From Haliclona indistincta (taxonomy: Eukaryota; Porifera; Demospongiae; Haplosclerida; Chalinidae), in contig OZ024789.1 of NCBI GenBank assembly GCA_964017065.1, positions 4,405,971 to 4,469,970 of the forward strand: a stretch of 64,000 bases of DNA, in the 5' to 3' direction. The notes under the pieces are model-generated. The model searched no databases, was not told where the DNA came from, and saw only the letters and a list, made by a program, of their open reading frames with translations. Shown here piece after piece: positions 21,968 through 32,989 of this stretch. How positions within the stretch are numbered: the stretch's first letter is position 1; each line of letters begins with the position of its first letter. The position numbers were made by a program, and so were the translations under genes.

Positions 21968-24900
21968 ATGGCGGATGTTGTCGAATCTATATCATTGTCA
22001 GATGCCGCGTACACGGCGCAGCAGCCAGATGGTTGGAACAAGCCTTGTACAGAGAGTCATCTTGCTTCCATTTCGGAAAACATTGCTGATTGGCGAGCTG
22101 TCTCTCCTCATCTGGGGTTGACAGAAGCTGAAGAAACCGCAATACTAGGGTCACATCCTCATTCTGTATCTGCACAAAAGATCGCGATGCTGAGAAAATG
22201 GAAGGAGAAACTAGGAAGAAAGAGCACGTACAAGAGACTTTGTCGGGTATTAGAGAATTGTAAGAGAGCTGATCTTGTTGACCTAGTCAAGCAACTATTG
22301 GCAGAGACTAGCAGCTCTTCAGATGAAGAAGGTATTATACCTAGTATGGCGTGTTATAAGTATGAGTTGTCGTGGTTGGTGTTTGAGCATTGTTTTATAC
22401 CCAGCCTAGTAAAGAAGCAAACTTTTTCCCTTCGGTCTTCCTCAACAACGCTTCCTCGCATCTGTGTAGGGGTCAGGGGAATGTAGAACACCGGAGTTGT
22501 GGCAGACCAATCAGATAGCATCAAAGCCTGACCTAAGCAGTGAATCTTGTTGGCCTCATGATAATAATGATGACTATCTAGAGATCAGGCTATAGGCTGC
22601 GTGCGCGTCAGAATAATTATACCAACATAGACTAACTGGTATTAGAGTATCTAGCTCAATGTTATTGACCAATCAGATTTACTAGATCGGAGGATCTATT
22701 TGCTGTAGAGACCATCCGCGAACTGATAGAGTCCATCCGCGAACAGATAGAGTCCTTCCGCGAACAGATAGACCACAGTTTGCTTAGTGAGAGTGCATTC
22801 ATAACGAGCCATAAAAATTGTTATTACAAGAACACGTGATGTGAGGTTTGTACACGTGTGAGCGTGAGTGAGTTCCAGAAACAAACTTCTTGTTGCGTCA
22901 AAAAGCCACTAGCAGACGCGAAAGCGATGGCGAAAGGACGGTAGGAGACGAGACAGAGTACCAGCAAGGTATAACAAGGCACGGAAAACAGTTTAGTGAC
23001 GTACTCTAGTAGCGATGTGCACTAAAAAGTTTAAACTCTATAAATCAATTACTAATTGTTTTAGGTGGCTTCTGCTAACCTTTAGCAGCATACAAATCTA
23101 AATTTCGTTAGAATCGGTGCTAAAATGGCTGAGTTACAACGGGTTTTGTGGCGGTTACTGTGTAATTTTGTTCTCCACTAAATTACATTACAAAGCTAGC
23201 CTCGTCCCCAGGCCCCGCCTCCCAAAGCTGAGGAGAGGGCCTGGTACAGACTGTGAGCGCATGCGCCGGAATTCACGGAATTCCAGAAATCACCGGATAT
23301 TTTCCGTTCATTATTGCTACACTTTACGTCACAGATCATGGCGGAAGTTAGTAGAGCAGATTTCGAGTCTACTATGTTGTATGCACTCCAGTGCATCGGA
23401 TGTTCACATTTGAAACCAAAGCCTGAACAGTTAGCCATGTATATGAAGGCAGTGATGCTTTCGTGTGGAGATATTGTGCTGTCAAGTTTTACCATTCGTT
23501 TTCAACCACAAGTACAGTCGTACTGACAGCCTAGTAGTAGTTGTCTCTCAGTTGGTGTCTCTTATGGTTGACCAGGTGGATGGCTTACGGCAAAAGGGAG
23601 TGAAAGCTGCAATAATATCGCCCGTAGGCAAAATTATTATATACGTCACATAAATAATTACCATCTAACGACGTCATCGCAATTAAATTCCCATGAATAA
23701 TAGACGCATGCGCACACAGTGTGTACCAGGCCCTCTCCTCAGCTTTGGGAGGCGAGGCCTGGGGACGAGGCTAATTACAAAGCCGGCTTCCTGGTTACAG
23801 CGGCGCTGTTGCGCACTTCGTAGTATAGGTGCAAAACGGTAATCTTGAGTATGACACGACAGCCTGGGCTATGCTGACCTGTTCGGCATACTTATTGAAG
23901 CAAACTACGTCCAGCCAGATCCACAACAATGGCTATAACGGACGCTCGGCCAGCTATTTGCCTGTTGCAGTACATGTCGAACAGGCCAGTTAGCATGACA
24001 CTCCAGCTGTGCGCGACTTTGGAGCACGTTTGCACTTACCTAAACTGTTACTAATATCTTTGTAAGTGCTGGTCAGAGGCATTCTCCAAGTTTAACTAAC
24101 ATTGCAAACTGTTCGACTACGAAAATATTTTTTTTGATTACCAAATTGCTGGTTTTTATTGATCTAGCACTGATTGATCATAAAAAAACAGCACTGTTTC
24201 CAATAATTGTCCGCTTAAATTTCATACTTAGTTGGAATCAGCGTATCTGAAAACCTTTGGGTGGTTTTTAGCCGCTGAAACGGCACTCAGACGTCGCGCA
24301 AGACAGTTTCCACTTTTTGAATTGAAAAAGGTGGAGACATTTCCGGCCGCATGACCATGACCTCGGCCAACGGGATCTACGCGGTATAGAAACCCTCGCG
24401 TCGCCATAGAACCCTCGCGCTACGCGCTCGGGTTCTATATGGCTTCCTCGGGTTTCTATACCACATAGATCCCTTGGCCTCGGTCTCTAACCTATACAGA
24501 GACAGGCAATATCCAGCCAAATACATTTCGTGGTGTTGCCCACGGCCGGCAAGACTCTGGCTGTGAAGAAATCAACGTTGTATTGTCCAGGTTTGAAAAC
24601 AGCACGTTTCCTCAAACTGACAATATCAGCTTCTCTAAGCTCTGCTTGTTGTACTTTTTCTATACAAAATCTTACAGGAAGCGCAGTAATCTATCATGCT
24701 CATTTATGTAATATTTTAGCAACTGCAACATTCCACCTGACGTCTAGCTGGCTACCTTACGTCGCAGGAAGACCGCAGAGCAGCCCGAGCGCCGTTTCTT
24801 TGTGGATTCTCGAACGCGGCGGCCATCTTGAAACGCGTGCGGGCTGTACACGATTTATAGCCCTCATTAACGCTCGATACATCAAAGAGAATTATTCATA

Positions 24901-27708
24901 CTATGGTTTAAATAGTGTTTAAACCATAGTATGAATAATTCTCTTTGATGTAACGAGCGTTAATGAGGGCTATAAATCGCGTACAGCCCGCACGTCTTTC
25001 AAGATGGCCGCCGCGTTCGGGAATCCACAAAGAAACAGCGCTCGGGCTGCTCTGCGGTCTTCCTGCGACGCAAGGTAGCCTGCTAGACGTCAGGCAAGCA
25101 GCGCACTATGGTTTAAAGTAGTTATATACCTCACAGTCGGTGTTTAAGCATTTAAACCCCTTGGGCTACGCCCGCGGGCTTTAAATCGCTTGAACACCTC
25201 CTGATCGGTATAATTATAACTACTATATAATATTATGAACTATCCTTATAATACTGGATAGCATAAACTTATTTTCTTACGTAAAATTTTCACATTTTTG
25301 ACCAGATGACAGAAATTTGATTTCGTATACAAAGATTTTGTGCTCTAATAATGTATAATAATTATTGCGAGAATAATTTCGCACTTGAAGGGCACCCACA
25401 AAAAAAGAAATTTTTAATTTTTTATGCTTAACAGTGAATGAATCATTTTTATAACTACACAGATGAGAAAAGTGATGATGGTTTGCCACCAGATCCTAAG
25501 AAGCGTAAGGAAGACTACTGTGCTGAATTTGTGACCCGCCTTCGACAGGTGTATAGTAAAGCCCAACCTCCAACCTGGGACCCTCTCCCTCAGTGCAGCC
25601 ATGTCAAACTAGCCATGATAAAGGACAAAGGAAAGCGATATGCATGTAACATTGAGATAACTGCTGAAAGTAGAATGAGAGGAGATATAGAGCAAGCTTT
25701 GACAGAGAAGGTACCTGTAGATTCCGATAGTATCTTTGATGCTGGCACCTTTGACTCTGAGCATCAGGTGATTCTAGTTGAAGGAGTGGGCGGAATGGGA
25801 AAAACAAGTCTTGCCTACCAATATGCCAAGAAATGGGCTGAAGGAAGCTTAAGTGTGTTTGATGCTGTGGTGCTTGTTCGTCTACGAGACTTGAACGAAC
25901 ACGATGTATGTGAAGTTGATCGTATCTTGCCTCACCTTCTCTTTCTAGCTAGTGATAAGCAAATGCCATCAGAAATGATCAGACATTTCTTTAGCGAGCT
26001 AAAGACTCTCTTCATCTTGGACGGCTGGGACGAAACTCCAGCAAGTATCCATAAAGTAATTCTCAAAAGCCTGCAGTCAGTTACTCCACTAACTACAATA
26101 TTAATAACCTCTCGACCTGACTTCTCGTTGAATCTTCACAATCTAGCTAACCGGGTAGAAATTCTTGGCTTCACAAAGAATGATATTCATGATTACTTTA
26201 AGGCAGCATTAGAATCCCAACTGTCCAGTCACAGTGAAGTGACATCAACTTGTGATAGACTTAGCAGTCATTTTCATCACCGCCCAGAAATTGAAAGCTG
26301 TTGCTATGTGCCTCTGAATGCTGCCATTCTAGCGTACATATACCTCTATCGCAACCAGACCTTACCCATCACTCGATGTGAGCTGTTTCAAGAGCTCGTA
26401 TTATGCTGCATAGTTCGTGAACTGAAAACTCGTCAATCTGATAGTGCCCTTGAAGATGTCTCCTCATTTGAGGACCTCCCTGCTGATCTCAAGAAACAGT
26501 TACACAAGCTCAGTGGACTAGCATTTGAGGGAATGATGCAGAACAAGATTGTTTTTTCACAGAAGGAAATCGCATCGCTCTCTACGTTAGGTCTGCTTCA
26601 TAGAGTCGAGGGGTTTGGCTCAATTGGTAAAAAGCCAGTGACTTGTAACTTTATTCATCTAGCCGTCCAAGAGCTTCTTACTGCCTACTTTATATCTCAA
26701 TTAAAACCAGCTGAGCATTCTAAACAGTTTAGAAATCTATTGAAAATCAATCGCATGTTTCCTGTACTCCAGTTCTACAGTGGTCTGACTAGGCTCAATA
26801 ATGAGGGTGTACGAAACCTTGTCGTCAATGAATTTCAAAGCTGTCGGCCAACGTTTGACAGACAAGAGGACAGAAACCTCGTAGTAATTATAAACTGCAT
26901 CTTTGAAGCACAAATGATAATTGATCAGGCATTTTATGAACAAATCACTAATACGCATAAATTGAATATGGATTTTCACGGCATTTCCTTGACTCCAATG
27001 GACTGTCTCTCGCTACAATACCTCCTGTCCTCCATTGGAAGAATGAAAAAAGGAAATATATCGATAAATCTCAACGATTGTAGCCTTAATGATGACTCCA
27101 TTAGTCTACTACTTGGAATTTCTCCTGAGCATACATCCTCTAGATCAAGTGTTTTGGAGTCTTTGGATACACTTTCTGCAGAAGAAAATAATTACACAGA
27201 TACTGGGCTTGTCTATTTTGTTGAAGCTCTAGATCTTACCTCCATCAGCACTTTAAAAACATTAAAAATCGGTAATGACATTGTAACAAACAAAGGAATC
27301 GAGCCACTATTAGAATTACTGCCAAGCCAACATTTGCTGGAGGAGTTGTATTTGTGTTGGTCATCACCCCACGATGATAAATTATTGGAAAAGATCGGAG
27401 AGTATGCAAAGAGAATGAGTAAACTCGAAAAATTAGTTGTATCTCCTGATGTGTCTCGTACATATATGCAATTCACATCAGAAGAATCAAAACAATGGTC
27501 CCAAAGTCTGATTGATGGTGGGAACCGTCTCATGTATTCTCTTGCATCCGGTATGGTTGAGGAACTTGTTATCCACATTTTTTTCTATACCAAAGGTATG
27601 TATGCTTATCGTAACCAGGTAATCAGTTCACTAAATGAGACAAGAGATAAAATCAATATCGAAAGAGAAAAGACAGGTCTACCTCACTTTGTATTTTATA
27701 TCCTCTAG
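21968..27708 (+). CDS. NLR-type receptor 2: death domain, NACHT, LRR-like C-terminus
   Basis: Exons 21968-22331 and 25463-27708 join in the same phase as NLR1 and encode 869 residues. Start ATG 21,968 (MADVVES) aligns with the MANLTTD start of NLR1. Domains are the same: N-terminal death domain (about 30-116), SSSSDEE linker, P-loop GVGGMGKTS, Walker B LFILDGWDE, TSRPDF, and an LRR-like end. The C-terminus stops at HFVFYIL, about 15 residues earlier than NLR1 relative to the aligned sequence. The 3.1-kb intron holds a repeat interrupted by a transposon with a helicase fragment, a long foldback and GC-looped hairpins. High similarity to NLR1 suggests a recent tandem duplication. The divergence visible in the linker (residues 125-175) and LRR-like part may reflect changing ligand specificity (inference). 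Confidence 0.88.
23197..23773. mobile_element. 577-bp TIR element carrying a RecQ-like helicase fragment
   Basis: The ends TAGCCTCGTCCCCAGGCC and its reverse complement extend as inverted repeats of about 50 bases. ATTACAAAGC is duplicated on both sides (23,187-23,196 and 23,774-23,783), and the empty site is preserved near 8,670. Related elements with the TAG(C/T)CTCGT(C/T)CC end occur at 57,862-58,464 and 59,287-59,925, with 8-9 base duplications. Long TIRs and 8-10 base duplications suggest a Mutator-like or similar cut-and-paste family (inference). There is no transposase. Confidence 0.9.
23338..23655 (+). pseudogene. RecQ-like helicase fragment captured in a transposon
   Basis: The first part, from ATG 23,338, encodes an LKPKPEQ-containing segment like the Q-motif region that precedes the Walker A motif in RecQ-type helicases. 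After a break, a second frame encodes LVVVVSQLVSLMVDQVDGL, matching motif Ia of RecQ helicases. The Walker A segment between them is missing and the frames differ, so it cannot encode an active enzyme. It fills most of the space between the element's inverted repeats. Confidence 0.65.
24359..24485. repeat. GC-looped hairpin element
   Basis: A foldback of about 125 bases (GACCTCGGCCAACGGGATCT ... AGATCCCTTGGCCTCGGTC). The central loop is CCTCGCGCTACGCGCTCGG, identical to the loop of an otherwise unrelated hairpin at 54,474-54,618. Confidence 0.75.
24736..25094. repeat. Long foldback of about 180-base arms with almost no loop
   Basis: The sequence starts CCTGACGTCTAGC and ends with GCTAGACGTCAGG. 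The arms mirror each other around about 24,914 (GGTTTAAATAGTGTTTAAACC) with few mismatches. Part of the arm (AGAGAATTATTCATA) also occurs singly at about 18,757 in the NLR1 intron, so it belongs to a dispersed family. It contains the GGCCGCCATCTTGA-type motif. It is non-coding and lies in the NLR2 intron. Confidence 0.85.
25118..25223. repeat. Hairpin with GGGCTACGCCCGCGGG loop
   Basis: Arms GTAGTTATATACC and GGTATAATTATAACTAC enclose a second inverted pair (GTGTTTAAGCATTTAAA / TTTAAATCGCTTGAACAC) and a GC-rich loop. It belongs to the same structural class as the hairpins at 24,359 and 44,503. Confidence 0.7.
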
Positions 27709-28298
27709 TTCTGAACCATTTTGCTGCAATATAACTCTTGAAAACATTATGATTCATTTAAGAGATTCATATTTTGGATTTTTTTGCTATAGTATTTCTT
27801 TATCATTAAAATTTTATGACGCAAGACAATCAATTATTTGCGTGCAATTGTCTGAGTTGAAATACTGAGAATGCACTTGGTCAGGTTTTTGACTGTATCA
27901 GTAACGTGTACATGAGCCACATTTTCAAACTTTCAATTTTCATCATTAAAACACCATAATGTTAGGATGCTCTCAGTCCTAGACATTCTGTAGAATGAGT
28001 CTGCGTTTATGATCGTATGTGAACTTGTTAGTTTTGAAGATGTCGCTGTCATAAAATGTCCCCAGAGTGTGAATATTGATCTGCCTAGCCTGTAAGAGAT
28101 AACATGAGAACATTCAATGCAGCACATCTTGCTCTGTCTCACCTTGTCCACAAACTCTTCCTCGGGCACCTCAATGATGTCCTGGTCACCTCCATACCTG
28201 TTCCTGTTGAAGGTCATCTGGTCTGACGCCAGCTGCTTGAGAATAAACAACAGCAACTCATTGTTGTCACGCTTGTAGGCAAGGTAACGAGCAAATGC

Positions 28299-28568
28299 CT
28301 GTAGTGGTAGACAGAAAAGAATGAAGCTTAATGTGAAGCAAATTTAGAGCATTATATTATAGAGAATTTTTGATTGGATTTTAAATTAGAACCGTCTATG
28401 CACAATATTCACGAAATTTGAGGTTTATACATTTTTTTGCAAAATAAGGTGAAGAAAACTTTTTATTGGTAAAATAAATTTCTTGCATTCATTATAACCA
28501 TCTATGCACAACATTCACCCTTTAATTTTGGGCCTTTTTAGATTTTAGATTCATTTATAGTTACATAC
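28299..28568 (-). other. MCM2 intron
   Basis: This 270-base AT-rich intron holds two similar phrases (ACCRTCTATGCACAA.ATTCAC at about 28,390 and 28,498). I see nothing else in it. Confidence 0.6.
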
Positions 28569-29364
28569 CTTCTTCATTGTACGTATGACAGCATATTTTT
28601 GAGTATCAATGAAGCTCTCCAGCATCACTCTGATCGCCATGTTGACATCTTCATCCAGCACATAGTCACGAAGATGCATCCTAGCATGAGCCTCTGAGAT
28701 ACGAATGAGTGACTCAATGTGACGAACAGTGATAGGTACACTGCCAGTACGCTGCAGGAAGAAAGAGATTAAAAATAAAGGACTAGAAGTTCAAAGGATG
28801 TGTGCCCATGAGAAGATAATGAGCATGTGCGTGTGTGTGTGTGAGTTGATGGGAATCATAGTAAAATCTTTGTCACTCCAATTGCAGGAATATTTTTTTG
28901 CACTTGACAGTGCACAATGAACATCAACACACCCATCGAGCAAGATAACAAATCAACAATTTCAAAAAACAAAAATTAATGTCACAAAAGCTTGACTGCA
29001 GTTGCAGTTTCCCAATCTAGAAATTAGTTTGCTATAGCATTAACAGTGTAAGCTGCACGTTAAACTGCTCAGAAATTATCCAAAAATCAGTTCGGGCGTG
29101 TTCTATACGTACCATAGACTCTTTCCTCAGCTCAGCATATAGTTTAGACACCTTGTCCTGATCCACTTGATGTAGTTTAGGATGGATCTTCTCTTTAGCA
29201 TAGATGACGTACTTTCTGAGCACATCTTGTGGGAGGGGCCTGATCCCGTGAGAATTAGGAGGCTGTGTGAAGGAAGTGTCATCGTCACTAGCAACTTGTG
29301 AAGGATGGTGACGAATGTGACTACCAACAACAAACCGAGCCAACATCTCATCCTGCATGGATGA

Positions 29365-29367
<3 letters not shown>

Positions 29368-29424
<57 letters not shown>

Positions 29425-29455
29425 AGGGAGGAAAGAAGGGAAGAGAGAGAGGTTA
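29368..29455. repeat. GA microsatellite in MCM2 intron
   Basis: An uninterrupted AG/GA run of more than 40 bases, followed by GGGAGGGAGG and related purine units. It lies between the exons at 29,352 and 29,619. A short GT run at 29,591-29,610 lies in the same intron. Confidence 0.9.
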
Positions 29456-29978
29456 CAATGTTGTTAAAATGAAGCCCGTACAGATTTGTGCTGCTTTAAA
29501 TTGTGCTTGCTTGTAATATAGACTAGTAGTGTAGGTATAAAAATAGCTATAATTCAAAGTCATGACATTTTTGTGTATAGTACATAGACGTCTGTGTGTG
29601 TGTGTGTGTGAAATTCACCTCAACAGGATCCACCATGTCTCTCACTACACAGAGAATATCAAATCGTGACAGTATAGGCTCGGTCAGATCAACCTGGACA
29701 ACACAAAATATTGTTAATAAAAGCTTTGACTGTGAGATTTTCACGAACTTACATTTTCAGCAAAAGTGAGTGAGGGATCATATCGTCCTCCGATATAGGA
29801 TTGGAAGCAGCTATAATAGAGCAGCGAGCCTGTGATGACAGATAATAATGAGCAGAGCATTAATTTTAAATGTGAGGTAATGCTACAATGCAAAGTGGAA
29901 ACATGTCAACATAATTCAAAGGATATAGCTATAAAGCATCATAGAAATGGACAGCCTCTCTTAGACATGTCCCAATTA

Positions 29979-30404
<426 letters not shown>

Positions 30405-31244
30405 CTATGACTGTACACGTACCTTTAAAAACATCAACATTATTATACACACATTCGACACATAACTAAAATTTGGGCAAAATGGCTATTGTCAGTTTTA
30501 GGCCATGTACATTAATTTTAGTAAAAAATGTATACATCCCATTAAGCTAAACTTGAGTGCATCAGAACTATCCGGTATGAAAAAGTGTCAGTAGCAAAAT
30601 GTTTCAATGCTACCTCAAAGGAGCATGCACATTATAACTCACCAGGATTCTTTGGTTCTCCTCCAAACAGAGCCAGAGCAAGTGCTCTCTTGATATCCTC
30701 ATGTCCATACACTGAAGGAGCCATGCTAGCAAAGATCTGGGAAAATGATCACATTAAAATGCATGCACAATGCGAAGGTACAGTGTCTACTTACTCTCTC
30801 TCCAATGTTCTCCTCTCGAGCTAGTGCATTGATGAGTTTGATGTCCTCATCTGTGAGGCTAGCTACAGCCATTTTGTCGTCCTTCTTGGTGATGTGGTTA
30901 GCGTGAATGACAGTTGGGAACACTGGAAACCCAGTGTTAGCAGTGTTGAGTGAGTTATCATAGTTATTGGTATAGACACCAGTCAGCTCCTGGAGAGAGA
31001 CAAAATGAGTGATATAAAGTTCAAGTGTCGAGCTATCCTGCAGAGGGGTTCAGAGGGTCGTGCATACCAGTGTCTCACAATGTCTATTCCAAAGGATTAC
31101 ACATGTATATGTGTAATCAGGATACCTGTTCACCAAGAAAGCCTTACGCCACATGTAATTTATGCAAATGCAACTCCCGAAGCTAATGTAAGGAGCTCAA
31201 AGAAGTAATGACTATTCTACTGAAGTCCCACTTGAAGCAGTGGC

Positions 31245-31755
31245 ATTCAAAGGCTCCCTGAGTCCGGTCCAGCACAGAGAGAGGCTCAGATCCTGCAAAT
31301 CCAGTGTGCAGCCATGGTGCCCCTGGTGAGGAGGAGTACTAGTGAGAGACCAGCTGATCAACCCAGCATGAGAGACATCATGAAGCTATACATGTACTCA
31401 GGTATAGGCTTATTATCTCACTGTGTGCATGCTCATCACTATGTATGCTCCATTACAGAGCAGCTGAGCTACTGGTAACATAACAAGCTGTGACTGTTTT
31501 CAACAGCACTGAACTCTGCCTCAGATACCTGTCACACAGGCACAGATACATTATGATAATGTTTTCACTATACTTAATACATTTTGATGCAATTCAGTTT
31601 CAATGTTGATTGTCAGTGAAAATTAGATTATAGTTCATGCTGATGATCATATGTTGAGTTATCTGCTGTGGTGCTCATTGAGTATAGTAGACGATATATG
31701 CATGTTGTTGCTCGTTATTAAGTGAATACTTGGTGATCAGAAATTTATTAGTGAC
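31245..31755 (+). pseudogene. Kinase C-lobe and 3' UTR fragment
   Basis: It matches the last about 150 coding bases of the kelch-kinase gene (from the CTCCCTGA(G/A)TCC region, through the ERPAD.PSMRDIM motif) and about 350 bases of its 3' flank at 12,690-13,195. No upstream kinase exons precede it. It sits only 250 bases from the point where MCM2 similarity stops, so it may mark a rearrangement breakpoint. Confidence 0.8.
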
Positions 31756-32989
31756 ATAATCTGCTCTAAAAGGCATCTGACCACTAATGTGGCGTGTGTC
31801 CATTATGCTTCTTGGAGTAGCTTGAGTATATAATTAATAAGAGTGTCGAAACTTCGATACAGGGTTTTGAGGGGTTCTTCCAACAAGTTAAGTAAATTTT
31901 GACCAATCAAAGGCATGGATACTTGAGCGCACGTGCTAACAGTGAAATTTGATTGGTCAGCTTTAATTCTGTGCTTTATTTGATTACTTGTTGCAAGAAT
32001 CCCTAAACAGCGATCTCACATAGAAATGTTAAGACCTTGAAGTTGACCAATCAAATTCAGTTTTTGTCACGTGTTTCAAGAGTGTAAGCAATTGTCGTGC
32101 GTTTGAGTGGTCAACGTCGTACTACCGGTCTTCACATTTCTATGGAAGATCTTTGAAAACTGCTGCATATAATGATATCTGCATAGAAACACTGTGTACC
32201 TACAAAATAACGTGACTTCCTGTGAGGTCTCATGTGAGAAAACGCTGTATTGTTTTTTTTTCAAGCTAGTTTGACTACGAGTGGAAACCATGTGGCGATT
32301 ATAAGATTAGGAGATGTACTGAATATATATATACAGCTTAATAATAATGAGATACAACTTGAAGTTAAAAGCTCACACTTATAAGGAAAAGCCATTCCTA
32401 CATATTTTTGACTTCGTTAGAATCTTTTAATTTTTTCTTTTTAATAACTGTTGTTAGTGTAATGAGTACTATTAAATATTTTAAGTTGCATTGTGTGCAG
32501 ACAGTTCAGTTTTTTAAGACAATTGTTTGTCTTGTACTAAACAATAATTTAGATTGCTATTATGACATTTAGCAATTTCGACCAGACAATGAAAGTGAAT
32601 TAATGTGATAGGGGCGCAGCCCCTATCACATGCTGAGAAAACGATCACTTCTTTCTCTTTCTCACACTCCCTCTTTCTCTCCTTGGTGGTATGCATGCAC
32701 AGCTAATCGTGCACAATGCACACATGCACACCATCATAACCATCACAATGCACATCTGATCATCACATGCTACCACATACACACTCATAGCATATTCACA
32801 CACATACCAGCATTGATCCAATAATTAAAAAAAAATTAGCCAATACACTTGTGGTCTGTACATACAGCAAACCCAAAATCCGTAGGCCTGTACCGGGCTG
32901 TACGTTATTGTATCAGATGTAGAGCGATAGGGAGGCGTGGCTAGATAACAGAGTACTAATTTCCGAGTTCTACGAGCAGCTTGCAAGCA
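31756..32989. other. Gene-free interval with repeat ends
   Basis: No coding sequence is recognised, and MCM2 N-terminal exons were looked for and not found. A hairpin TGTGATAGGGGC-GC-AGCCCCTATCACA lies at about 32,604-32,631. The segment 32,396-32,545 (ACTTCGTTAGAATC ... TTGTACTAAACAAT) is shared with 50,435-50,570. A T/C-rich (CTTTCTCT) tract is at about 32,645-32,685. Confidence 0.5.

Larger units (their letters stand above)
23011..24358 (+). repeat. Interspersed repeat, copy 2, interrupted
   Basis: It matches the repeat at 8,492-9,243 from TAGCGATGTGCACT to GGCCGCATGACCATG. It is split at about 23,165-23,783 by the TIR element at 23,197-23,773 plus a small adjacent insertion. It lies within the NLR2 intron. 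Confidence 0.75.

Noticed and set aside
29298..29516. Open frame with a poly-(Arg-Glu) run
   Set aside because: It is the GA microsatellite of an MCM2 intron read on the opposite strand.
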